Shown here: one piece after another, positions 1-7,667 of the stretch
How positions within the stretch are numbered: the first letter of the stretch is position 1
Layout: each line of letters begins with the position of its first letter
Source of the DNA: Prauserella salsuginis
Lineage (GTDB): Bacteria; Actinomycetota; Actinomycetes; Mycobacteriales; Pseudonocardiaceae
Length of the DNA stretch: 64,000 bases
Assembly (NCBI RefSeq): GCF_024648885.1
Contig: NZ_JANBBF010000008.1
Location: forward strand, 1-64,000
Direction: 5' to 3'
The notes under the pieces: model-generated
Seen by the model: the letters and a program-made list of their open reading frames with translations, nothing else
Told to the model about the DNA's origin: nothing
The model's database searches: none
Made by a program: the position numbers and the translations under genes

Positions 1-81
1 CTCGCCGTCCGCTACGAAGCCACCCTGCACATCGCCGCCATCAACATCTGGCTCGCCGACCTCACCAAGATCAATTCCTAA
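1..81 (+). CDS. IS5-like transposase, C-terminal end only (partial)
   Basis: The first frame is open from base 1 to a TAA at 79-81 and gives 26 residues containing RYEATLHIAAINIWLADL. This is the kind of C-terminal helix that ends DDE transposases of the IS5 superfamily. The catalytic part lies upstream of the window, so intactness cannot be judged. The bases straight after the stop (AACAGCACCTAG, 81-92) could be the element's terminal inverted repeat, but the other end is not visible. Family assignment is by recollection of the motif only. Confidence 0.55.
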   Translation, partial: LAVRYEATLHIAAINIWLADLTKINS

Positions 82-92
82 ACAGCACCTAG

Positions 93-306
93 TCGCGCGG
101 TAGCGCGGCGTTGGAGGCCGGGCGACGAGTGGCCTGATGTCGCTGTGATCTTCCGCACTCGGGTGACTGGGTCCCGGGTGCGGCATTCGTGCGTGCGACG
201 GCGAATTCTGCCCGGTCGAGTGGTGGTTCGGCACGCGCCGTGACGTTGAGGGCCGCCATCACGCCTTCGGGGCTCGCGCCGTCGGGTCATGTACGCTAAG
301 TCGCAC
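93..306. other. Non-coding stretch upstream of the mmpL operator
   Basis: No convincing gene is seen here. A reading frame on the minus strand is open across it, but its arginine-rich translation lacks any recognisable domain and looks like a high-GC artefact. The stretch separates the insertion-sequence end from the operator and exporter. Confidence 0.5.
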
Positions 307-335
307 GCCGTAAGATACGAGCCGTATCTTACGGC
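307..335. promoter_or_regulatory. Perfect TetR-type palindrome upstream of mmpL
   Basis: GCCGTAAGATACG (307-319) and its exact complement CGTATCTTACGGC (323-335) flank a 3-nt centre. Length, symmetry and the ATACG/CGTAT core are typical of TetR-family operators. TAAGAT at 311-316, inside the left arm, could be a -10 element, so binding would block transcription. The exporter start lies 290 nt downstream, leaving a long leader. The TetR gene at 3152-3742 is the obvious candidate ligand, by inference. Confidence 0.75.
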
Positions 336-625
336 GGGGTGTTGACCGAGGCGCCCGCCGAGGTCGCCGGCCGGGGGATCACCGTGGCGGATGCGTGGCC
401 CGAATCGCGCATCGTGGATGTGGCCCGTTCTGCGGGAGGGCCTGCCGCGCCACCCGCATGTGCTCCGGGCTGCGGCCTCACCGATGCGGGTGTGCGGCAA
501 CCGCGCCCGAACCGACCGCATGCGGCAGCAGCGGGCGGATTCGTGCCGACCAGTCCGGCAACGGGGCCGGCGATCGTGTGACACGAGCCCCAGTCCGTCA
601 CGTATCCAGGAGCCGAAGACCGCGC

Positions 626-2971
626 ATGGCCAAACTACTCTTCCGCCTCGGCAGGACCGCCTACCGCCGATGGCCGTTCTTCCTGATCGCCTGGCTCGTC
701 GTGCTCGCCGGAGTGGGCACGTTCTCCGTCACGCAATCGCAGCCGATGTCGGACCAGTTCACGATCCCCGGGATCGAGTCCGTCGAAGCCGCCGAGACGC
801 TGCCGGAGATCATGGACGGCCAGTCCTCGCCGATGGACGAGGCCAACGTCCAGGTCGTCGTACAGGCCCCCGAAGGTGAGCAGCTCGCCGCGCCGCAGCA
901 CATGCGGGCGGTCGACCAGCTGATCGCCGATCTGCGCGGCATCGACACGGTGCCGCAGGGCGAGCAGTCGATCGTCGGCCCCGTGCAGGCGGACGCGGGT
1001 CTCGAGCAGCAGGCGCTCCAGCAGGCCCGGCAACAGGCCGAGGCCAACGGGCAGCCGTTCAACCGCGAGGCGGCACTCCAACAGGTCGAACCGCAGCTCG
1101 CCGCGTCCTCGCCGCTGTCGGAGGACGGCCGCACCGGTCTGGTCGACTTCGCACTCGAGGTCGAGCAGGTCACCGACGTCGAACCGGAGACCCAGCAGGA
1201 GATCCTCGACGTCGTCGAGCAACACGCCGACTCCTCGGACCTCGCCATGGAGGTCCGCGGTTCGGGCATGCAGGTGATGGAGATCGGTGGTGCGACGGCC
1301 GAGCTCATCGGCATCGTCATGGCGCTGATCATCCTCGCGCTGACGTTCGGCTCGCTGGTGTCCGCGGGCATGCCGGTTGTGACCGCGGGGATCGGCGTCG
1401 CGATGGGATCGATGGGCATCACGGCGATGACCGTGTTCACCGACATCTCGTCGACCACGCCGATCCTCGCCACGATGATCGGCCTGGCGGTCGGCATCGA
1501 CTATGCGTTGTTCATCCTCGCGCGCTATCGCAGCGAACTCGAGCACACCGACGACCGGTCGGCCGCGCTCGGCATCGCCGTGGGCACAGCCGGGTCGGCG
1601 GTCGTGTTCGCCGGCCTCACGGTGATCATCGCGCTCGCCGCGCTCAGCGTCGTCGGCATTCCGTTCCTCACCACGATGGGGCTGGCCGCCGCGGCCACCG
1701 TCGCCATCGCCGTGCTCGTCGCCCTGACGCTGCTGCCCGCGGTGGTCGGCATGCTCAAGGGCAGGACGTTCGGGCTGAAGTTCCGCAAGTACAGCCCGAA
1801 ACGCGAGGACTCCGGACTGGTCCTGAACAACGGCGTGCGTTGGTCGCGGTTCATCGGCAAGAAGCCGCTCGTGTGGACGCTGCTCGTGGTCGTGGCACTC
1901 GGCGCGCTGGCGATCCCGTTCAAGGACCTGCGCCTCGGCATGCCGAGCGACTCGACGGCCCCCGGCGACTCCTCGCGCAGGCAGGCCGCCGAGATGATCG
2001 GCGACGCGTTCGGCCCCGGCAAGCTCGATCCGCTGATGCTGGTCGTCGACGCCCGCGGCATCTCCGACGACCCGCAGGCCCAGCAGGCCGCCTACCAGGA
2101 GGCCCAGCAGTGGGCCGCCGAACAGGACGGCGTGAGCCACATCGTGCCGGCGCCCGGCAACGACAAGGGCACGATGGTCATGCTGCAGCCCGAGTTCGGG
2201 CCGGACGACCCGCGTACCGCGCAGCTGCTCGAGAGTCTTCGCGCGGGCGAGGCCGGGTTCGAGGACCGCACCGGTGTGGACCTCGGCATCACCGGCACCG
2301 TCGCGATCATGGAGGATATCTCCCAGCAGCTCAACGACGCGCTCGTGCCGTACCTGGCCACCGTCGTCGGCCTGGCGTTCGTCCTGCTGGTGCTGGTGTT
2401 CCGCTCACTGCTCGTGCCGTTGACGGCGACCATCGGCTTCCTGCTGTCGGTGCTGGCCACGCTCGGCGTGACCGTGGCGCTGTTCCAGGAGGGCTGGTTC
2501 GGCATCTTCGAGGGCGGGCCGATCATCAGCTTCATGCCGATCATCCTGGTCGGTGTGGTGTTCGGACTGGCGATGGACTACCAGGTGTTCCTGGTGACCC
2601 GGATCCGTGAGGCGCACGTGCACGGCGCGTCGTACAAGGACGCCATCGTCGACGGCTTCCGCAACTCGGCCCGCGTCGTGACCGCCGCCGCGCTGATCAT
2701 GACCTCGGTGTTCGCCGGCTTCATGCTCATGGACGACGTGATCATCAAGTCGATGGGCTTCGCACTCGCCGTGGCCGTCGTGTTCGACGCGTTCGTGATC
2801 CGGATGCTGCTCATCCCGTCGCTGATGTACCTGATGAAGGAGAAGGCGTGGGCCATGCCCAGGTGGCTCGACAGGATCATCCCGAACGTCGACGTCGAAG
2901 GGGAGAGCCTCGAGCGGCCCGGCACCGCCCGGGATCACGCCGACTCCGAACGGGAACCGGCGAACGTGTAG
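626..2971 (+). CDS. MMPL family (RND superfamily) membrane exporter
   Basis: A 781-residue polytopic membrane protein of the MMPL/RND superfamily, which export lipids or drugs with the proton gradient. It has the family's two-fold layout: one TM, an exported loop rich in Gln/Glu (QQALQQARQQAEANGQ, likely coiled coil), five TMs, then a repeat. The paired transmembrane motifs GLAVGIDYALF (about residue 290) and GLAMDYQVF (about 650) carry the conserved Asp-Tyr. ATG 626 was chosen because AGGAG lies at 608-612 and MAKLLFRLG is a typical start; the frame is open further upstream but without a ribosome site. Regulation is probably through the palindrome at 307-335. Substrate unknown. Confidence 0.9.
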   Translation: MAKLLFRLGRTAYRRWPFFLIAWLVVLAGVGTFSVTQSQPMSDQFTIPGIESVEAAETLPEIMDGQSSPMDEANVQVVVQAPEGEQLAAPQHMRAVDQLIADLRGIDTVPQGEQSIVGPVQADAGLEQQALQQARQQAEANGQPFNREAALQQVEPQLAASSPLSEDGRTGLVDFALEVEQVTDVEPETQQEILDVVEQHADSSDLAMEVRGSGMQVMEIGGATAELIGIVMALIILALTFGSLVSAGMPVVTAGIGVAMGSMGITAMTVFTDISSTTPILATMIGLAVGIDYALFILARYRSELEHTDDRSAALGIAVGTAGSAVVFAGLTVIIALAALSVVGIPFLTTMGLAAAATVAIAVLVALTLLPAVVGMLKGRTFGLKFRKYSPKREDSGLVLNNGVRWSRFIGKKPLVWTLLVVVALGALAIPFKDLRLGMPSDSTAPGDSSRRQAAEMIGDAFGPGKLDPLMLVVDARGISDDPQAQQAAYQEAQQWAAEQDGVSHIVPAPGNDKGTMVMLQPEFGPDDPRTAQLLESLRAGEAGFEDRTGVDLGITGTVAIMEDISQQLNDALVPYLATVVGLAFVLLVLVFRSLLVPLTATIGFLLSVLATLGVTVALFQEGWFGIFEGGPIISFMPIILVGVVFGLAMDYQVFLVTRIREAHVHGASYKDAIVDGFRNSARVVTAAALIMTSVFAGFMLMDDVIIKSMGFALAVAVVFDAFVIRMLLIPSLMYLMKEKAWAMPRWLDRIIPNVDVEGESLERPGTARDHADSEREPANV

Positions 2972-2991
2972 CACCGCCGTCGGCGGGCAGA

Positions 2992-3037
2992 GCGGCAGGG
3001 CCCCTCGGACACCTCGACGTCCGAGGGGCCCTGCCGC
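2992..3037. terminator. Strong hairpin terminator after mmpL
   Basis: An 18-bp perfect stem (2992-3009 with 3020-3037) closes a 10-nt loop 20 bases past the mmpL stop. There is no T-tract, as is usual in actinomycetes. It lies between converging genes and could serve both strands. Confidence 0.8.
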
Positions 3038-3056
3038 GTCCAGGGGCGCTTCAGCG

Positions 3057-3110
3057 TCCGAGGGTGCTGCGGTATCCGAGGGTCCTGCGATGTCCGAGGG
3101 TTCAGCCGTA
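3057..3110. repeat. Three imperfect 18-bp tandem repeats
   Basis: Units at 3057-3074, 3075-3092 and 3093-3110 each begin TCCGAGGGT and then diverge. The unit resembles the right arm of the neighbouring terminator (TCCGAGGGGCCCTG at 3020), so it may have arisen by slippage from that hairpin. No function is evident. Confidence 0.6.
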
Positions 3111-3151
3111 CGCGGGGAACCGTTCCGTGCGGCCGGAGTCCGCGAGGGAAG

Positions 3152-3742
3152 TCAGGCCCGGCGGGTCAGCAGGGGCAGGCAGATGCGGTCGACGATGTCG
3201 GCGACCGCGGCCTCGTCGACGTGCCCGATGAACAACATCTCGTGATGCCACAGGGCCAGCGGCAACATCGCGATGCGTTCCGGTAGCGGTTCCGGGCCGA
3301 GTTCGCCACGGGCACGCGCGGCGTCCAGCACTCGTTGCAGCGCGGCTTCCGCCGGAGCCGTCGCGAGTTCGGCGAGCTGCGGCAACAGGTCGTCGTCGAC
3401 GTCGGCGATGAGCCGCCGCACGGTGGTGATGCCGATCTGCTCGAACCGCCTCCCGAGGGCGAGGCCGAGCGCCATCAGGTCCGAGCGCAGGTCGCCCGCG
3501 CTCGGCGACGGCAGATCCGCCGGTGCGCGGCGGACGAGCGCGTCGAGGACCAGCTGGGCACGCGTCGCATACCGACGGTAGATCACCGGTTTGCTGGTGT
3601 GCGCGCGGTGGGCGATGCCGTCGAACGTCAGGCCCGCGTAGCCGCGTTCGAACAGTTCGGACAACACGGCGTCGAGGATCGCGTCCCGCAGCTGTTCGCC
3701 GCTGCGGCGGGTCGTGCGCGCCGGATCGCTGTGGTCAGTCAT
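3152..3742 (-). CDS. TetR/AcrR family transcriptional regulator
   Basis: A 196-residue TetR-type repressor. The N-terminal helix-turn-helix is clear (LTFDGIAHRAHTSKPVIYRR, about residues 34-53), followed by a helical ligand-binding domain ending in VADIVDRICLPLL. ATG 3742 is preferred over in-frame 3844 because the extra 34 residues are Pro/Ser/Gly-rich and unlike the family. The gene converges on mmpL, and its likely target is the palindrome at 307-335. It lies 98 bp downstream of the iorAB-like genes on the same strand, so co-transcription with them is possible. Confidence 0.88.
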   Translation of the reverse strand: MTDHSDPARTTRRSGEQLRDAILDAVLSELFERGYAGLTFDGIAHRAHTSKPVIYRRYATRAQLVLDALVRRAPADLPSPSAGDLRSDLMALGLALGRRFEQIGITTVRRLIADVDDDLLPQLAELATAPAEAALQRVLDAARARGELGPEPLPERIAMLPLALWHHEMLFIGHVDEAAVADIVDRICLPLLTRRA

Positions 3743-3840
3743 GCCGACCCAGCACTGTACCGGGCGTGGTGCGGTGCGCGTCCCGGAAGGCCCGGCCGGA
3801 ACGTCGTCGCCCGCAGCCGAGCGGGACGGCCCGGAGGCGT

Positions 3841-4335
3841 TCACATGCGTGTTTCGCCGTCCCGGATGGCCTCGCGAATGCGCGTGTAGGTGCCGCAGCG
3901 GCAGATGTTGCGGATGCCGTCGAGGTCGGCGTCGGTGATCGTCCTGCCTTCGTCACGGACCTTCCGCACCAGCGCGACCGCAGCCATGATCTGGCCGGGC
4001 TGACAGTAGCCGCACTGGACGACATCGCGTTCGAGCCAGGCCTCCTGCATCGGGTGCAGGCCGTGCTGCCCGCGCGCCCCCTCGGAGGCCTGCGCAGGCA
4101 GGCCCTCGATGGTGGTCACCTCGTCGTCGGCGGACAGATCACCGACCTGTACGGCGCACGGGTTGAACGCCTTGCCGTTGATGTGCGACGTGCAGGCCTT
4201 GCAGACGTTGATGCCGCAGCCGTACTTCGGGCCGGTGACGCCGAGCAGGTCGCGCAGCACCCACAGCACCCGCACGTTGTCCTCGACCTCGACCGTCACC
4301 CGCTCACCGTTGACGATGAAAGTCTGTTCAGGCAT
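3841..4335 (-). CDS. (2Fe-2S)-binding small subunit of a molybdenum hydroxylase (IorA-like)
   Basis: A 164-residue protein with the two iron-sulfur domains of the xanthine-oxidase family small subunit. The N-terminal plant-ferredoxin cluster is KYGCGINVCKAC with a later Cys in FNPCAVQVG. The C-terminal helical domain has CGYCQPGQ and ICRCGTYTRIREAI. It would pass electrons from the molybdopterin subunit encoded just upstream (53-nt gap, same strand). Length and the family match isoquinoline 1-oxidoreductase alpha subunits; the true substrate cannot be told from sequence. Start ATG 4335 gives MPEQTFIVNG, a typical beginning. Confidence 0.9.
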   Translation of the reverse strand: MPEQTFIVNGERVTVEVEDNVRVLWVLRDLLGVTGPKYGCGINVCKACTSHINGKAFNPCAVQVGDLSADDEVTTIEGLPAQASEGARGQHGLHPMQEAWLERDVVQCGYCQPGQIMAAVALVRKVRDEGRTITDADLDGIRNICRCGTYTRIREAIRDGETRM

Positions 4336-4368
4336 CTGGGGTCTCCGTGTTTCCCATCGGTGCTGGAA

Positions 4369-4398
4369 AGTAGGTGGTCAGTAGGTGGTCAGTAGGTG
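4369..4398. repeat. 11-bp tandem repeat across the iorB-like stop codon
   Basis: AGTAGGTGGTC is repeated at 4369-4379 and 4380-4390 with a partial third copy to 4398. The stop codon of the large subunit (4389-4391) lies inside the array, so slippage here would change the last residues of that protein. Confidence 0.7.
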
Positions 4399-6692
4399 TG
4401 ATCGAGGCCGTCGGTCGGTGACTGCGGCACCGGCGGTGTGTACGGCTTCGGATCGAACGACAGGGTCTGGTGGTTGATCGGGAACTCGGTCGGCATCGTG
4501 CCGGTGGCTCGGGCGTAGGCGCACGCGGCCGCCGCGGCCGATGCGGCGACGCCCGCCTCGCCGACCCCGCCCGGCGGTTCGGTGGACTCGAGCACGACCA
4601 CGTCGAGTTCCGGCGGGGTGTTCCACTGCCGGGTGTAGAAGTAGTTGTCCCAGCTGGCTTCCTGGAAGTGCCCGTCGCGCAGGTGGAGGCTGCTGGTGAG
4701 CGTCATCGCGATGCCGTCGTTGACGCAGCCTTGCATCTGCGCCTCGACCCCGCGCGGGTTGATCGCCCTGCCGCAGTCGATCACCATCGTCGCCTTCGTG
4801 ACGCGCGGCCCGGTCACGGCGTTGCGGACCTTGCGATTGACCGTCTCCGGGCGGCAGTCGATCTCCATGATGCAGGCGGTGACGCCCTTGTACTCGACAT
4901 GCACGCCGATGCCCTGCGCCATGCCCTCCGGCAGCTCCTTGCCCCACTCGGCCTTCTCGGCTGCCGTCTCGAGCGCGGTGCGGAGTCGGCCGTTGCGCAG
5001 GTGCGAGAGCCGGAACTCGAGCGGATCCGTGCCCATGCGCTGCGCGAGCTGGTCGACGATCAGTTCGTTGGCCGTGCGGACGTCGGGGGAGTAGATGTTG
5101 CGCATCGAGCTGGTGTTGAACCGCGTGTCGGTCTCGACCAGCGATTGGCCGACGGCGCCGAAGTCGTACGGCAGGATCGTCGTCAGGTGGAAGATCACCT
5201 GGGCGAACGGGAGATTTCCCAGGCCGGCGGGCAGGTCGGCGGCCTTGGCGGTGATGATGTCGCCGAGGCCGTGCCGGAAGTCGGTCTCGATGCTGGTGTG
5301 CGCCTGCTGGAAGCCGAGCACGGTGTCGCCGGAGTAGCAGGCGCGGATGCGGGACGTGGCGAGCGGATGGGTACGGCCCACGCGGGCGTCGTCGGCGCGG
5401 TGCCACATGAGCTTGACCGGCACGCCCATCGCGTGGCTGATCCGCGCCGCTTCGATCGCGGGTTCGTCGAACAGTCGCCTGCCGAACGAGCCACCGCCCT
5501 GGACCACGTGGACCGTCACGTTGTTCAGGGGAATGCCGAGGGCCTCGGCGATGCGGCCCTGGGCGACGTTGGGGTTCTTCAGGCTCGCCCAGATCTCGGC
5601 GCGGCCTTCGCGCACGTCGGCGACCGCACTGTTGGTGTCCATCGCGGAGTTGCTGCGGAACCAGAACGTGAAGTCGCCCGAGACGGTCTCGCCCGCGGGA
5701 AGCGCGGGGACGGGCCCCTCGGCGGCGCGGACACCGGCGAGCGCGTCCTCGTCGGACATGCCTGCGACCGGACCGTCGTTCCAGGACACGTCGAGTGCTC
5801 GGACCGCGTCGATGCACTGGCCGAACGTCGAGGCCCGTACCGCGACTCCCGTCGGGACCGTCGCCACGTGCGTGACACCCGGCATGTCGCGCACCTCGTC
5901 CGCGTTGTGCACCGCGTTCGGGGTGCCGTTGAGTGTCGGGGCGCGGCACACCATCGTCGGCAGCGCGTCCGTGACGTCGAGGTCGGTGGCGAACCGCTTG
6001 GTGCCGGTCACGGCGTCGAGCGCGTCGATCCGGTTGACCGGCGTGCCGACGACGCCGTGGGAACCCTCGTCCTTGAGCTGGACCTCGACCGCTTCGGGCT
6101 GTTCTTTCGCCGCGAGGGCGGAGAGCCTGCCGTAGTCCACGCGGCGGCCGTCGGGCGCCACGATGTGGCCGAGGTGCGAGGTCAGCTTGTTCGCGCTGTC
6201 GCCGAGCACGGTCGCCGCGGCCTGCAGTAGTGCACCCTTTGCGACCGCGGCGGCCACGCGGATCGGTGTGTACATCGCGTGGATCGTGTTCGACCCACCA
6301 GTGATCTGGTTGTACAGCAGCTCGGGCCTGGCAGGAGCCAGCGTGACGTGGACCTTGTCGAGGGGCAGGTCGAGCTCTTCGGCGATGAGCATCGCGGCAG
6401 CCGTCGTGATGCCCTGGCCGACCTCGGCGCGAGGCAGCTCGAACGAGGCGGTGCCGTCGTCGTTGATCGTGACGGTGATCAGCTGCGACGTCGGCGCGGC
6501 GGCGAGGGTGAGCAGGTCGCTGAGATCGGCGATCTCGGCGGGCTGGGGAAGGGTCGGCAGTTCGCCGGCATCGGCCGTGGCGCCGCGGGCGAACATCCCG
6601 AGGTCGGCGGCGGCGACGACGGTCGCACCGCCGAGCAGATAACCGATGAACTTGCGCCGGTTGACCGTGCGCGGGCCATCCGTGGTGGTCAC
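4389..6692 (-). CDS. Molybdopterin-binding large subunit, isoquinoline 1-oxidoreductase beta type
   Basis: A 767-residue aldehyde-oxidase/xanthine-dehydrogenase-type catalytic subunit of the IorB class, which hydroxylates N-heterocycles or aldehydes at a Mo centre. The N-terminus carries a twin-arginine-like signal (NRRKFIGYLLGGA), so Tat export or membrane association is likely. EVGQGITTAAAMLIAEEL and VQGGGSFGRRLFDEPAIEA match the cofactor-binding regions of the family, and GGVGEAGVAASAAA lies near the C-terminus. GTG 6692 was chosen: AAAGGAG sits 8 nt upstream, and the extension to 6842 would run through the operator. It forms a two-gene operon with the 2Fe-2S subunit and is divergent from a TetR gene. 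Confidence 0.9.
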   Translation of the reverse strand: MTTTDGPRTVNRRKFIGYLLGGATVVAAADLGMFARGATADAGELPTLPQPAEIADLSDLLTLAAAPTSQLITVTINDDGTASFELPRAEVGQGITTAAAMLIAEELDLPLDKVHVTLAPARPELLYNQITGGSNTIHAMYTPIRVAAAVAKGALLQAAATVLGDSANKLTSHLGHIVAPDGRRVDYGRLSALAAKEQPEAVEVQLKDEGSHGVVGTPVNRIDALDAVTGTKRFATDLDVTDALPTMVCRAPTLNGTPNAVHNADEVRDMPGVTHVATVPTGVAVRASTFGQCIDAVRALDVSWNDGPVAGMSDEDALAGVRAAEGPVPALPAGETVSGDFTFWFRSNSAMDTNSAVADVREGRAEIWASLKNPNVAQGRIAEALGIPLNNVTVHVVQGGGSFGRRLFDEPAIEAARISHAMGVPVKLMWHRADDARVGRTHPLATSRIRACYSGDTVLGFQQAHTSIETDFRHGLGDIITAKAADLPAGLGNLPFAQVIFHLTTILPYDFGAVGQSLVETDTRFNTSSMRNIYSPDVRTANELIVDQLAQRMGTDPLEFRLSHLRNGRLRTALETAAEKAEWGKELPEGMAQGIGVHVEYKGVTACIMEIDCRPETVNRKVRNAVTGPRVTKATMVIDCGRAINPRGVEAQMQGCVNDGIAMTLTSSLHLRDGHFQEASWDNYFYTRQWNTPPELDVVVLESTEPPGGVGEAGVAASAAAAACAYARATGTMPTEFPINHQTLSFDPKPYTPPVPQSPTDGLDHTY

Positions 6693-6787
6693 GAGGCACG
6701 CTCCTTTGCGTGTTTTCGTGCGGCGGTGCGGCGGGTACGGGAACGGACGCGGCGCGGGTCGGGCGCGGTCCCTTGATCCACCGTTCG

Positions 6788-6831
6788 TGGTACGCCTGTG
6801 TACCGGAGCGGAACGGTACACAGGCGTACCA
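6788..6831. promoter_or_regulatory. Double TetR operator between iorB-like gene and tetR
   Basis: An 18-bp arm (6788-6805) is repeated in perfect inverted orientation (6814-6831) around an 8-nt spacer. Each arm itself contains a near-palindrome, GGTACGCCTGTGTACC. The whole therefore looks like two adjacent TetR sites, able to bind two dimers and to silence both divergent genes. It lies 41 bp before the proposed tetR start and 95 bp before the iorB-like start. Confidence 0.75.
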
Positions 6832-6872
6832 TTGAGGGGCAAACATCGTCATCCGTTAGGGGACATGAACTG

Positions 6873-7568
6873 TTGTCCACCAGAGCGGCCCCCGGCGACG
6901 CGGCCGGAGTGAATTCGCCCGCGGTGAGTTCGCCCGCCACGAGTTCCGCGGCCACCACCGGCTGTGTGCCGGGAGTCCGCAGTGACGGTGAGCGGCGCTC
7001 CGGTCCGGCGGCCTTCCGCAGGCGCCTGCTCGACGGCCTGGCCGCCGAGCTCGCGGCCGGCAGTTACCGCGACGCCACCGTCGCCGGGATCGTGCGCCGC
7101 GCCCGGACCTCGCGCCGCACCTTCTACCAGCACTTCGCCGACCGCGACGAGTGTTTCGTGACGCTGATGGCCGAGACCACGGGCGAGATGGTCCGCTACG
7201 TCTCCGAGGCCGTCGACGAGACGGAGCCGTGGCCCGAGCAGGTGCGCAGCGCCGTCGAAGCGTGGTTCGCCTACGCCGAGGCCGAACCGGCGATCGTCGT
7301 CAGCTGGATCAGGGACGTGCCCGCACTCGGGGACAAGGCGCGGCAGCTGCAGCGGATGCAGCTCGACGGTTTCGTGACGCTGGCGCAGCGACTCCGGCAG
7401 CGCACGGAGCTCCGCGGCGCCGGCGCGCCGGTGCCGCGCGAGAGTGTGATCATCCTGCTCGGCGGGCTGCGGGAACTCGTGGCGACGACTGTCGAGGACG
7501 GCGGGAGCCTCGACGGCGTGGTCGAATCGGCGGTCCACGCGGCCGTGTCCTTGCTGACTCCCCAGTGA
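6873..7568 (+). CDS. TetR family transcriptional regulator
   Basis: About 231 residues with a TetR DNA-binding domain (ATVAGIVRRARTSRRTFYQH then FADRDECFVTLM) and a helical C-terminal domain. The first 50 residues are Ala/Ser/Pro-rich and the start is uncertain: TTG 6873 has TTAGGGGA at a good 9-nt spacing, while GTG 6909 or 6924 are alternatives. It is divergent from the molybdenum hydroxylase genes and separated from them by the double operator at 6788-6831, so local autoregulated repression is the natural reading. The inducer is presumably a substrate of that enzyme, by inference. Confidence 0.85.
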   Translation: MSTRAAPGDAAGVNSPAVSSPATSSAATTGCVPGVRSDGERRSGPAAFRRRLLDGLAAELAAGSYRDATVAGIVRRARTSRRTFYQHFADRDECFVTLMAETTGEMVRYVSEAVDETEPWPEQVRSAVEAWFAYAEAEPAIVVSWIRDVPALGDKARQLQRMQLDGFVTLAQRLRQRTELRGAGAPVPRESVIILLGGLRELVATTVEDGGSLDGVVESAVHAAVSLLTPQ

Positions 7569-7667
7569 CGCGTCGTCCCGTCGGCGGCACGATGACGGCC
7601 GGAGGGCGGCACGATGACGTCCGCCACGGGACGCCCGCCAGAGGCGAAGACGACGAGAGGATCGGCC

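Noticed and set aside
4470-6230. Plus-strand frame of 586 codons opposite the iorB-like gene
   Set aside because: Antisense shadow; the minus strand has conserved cofactor motifs and a ribosome site.
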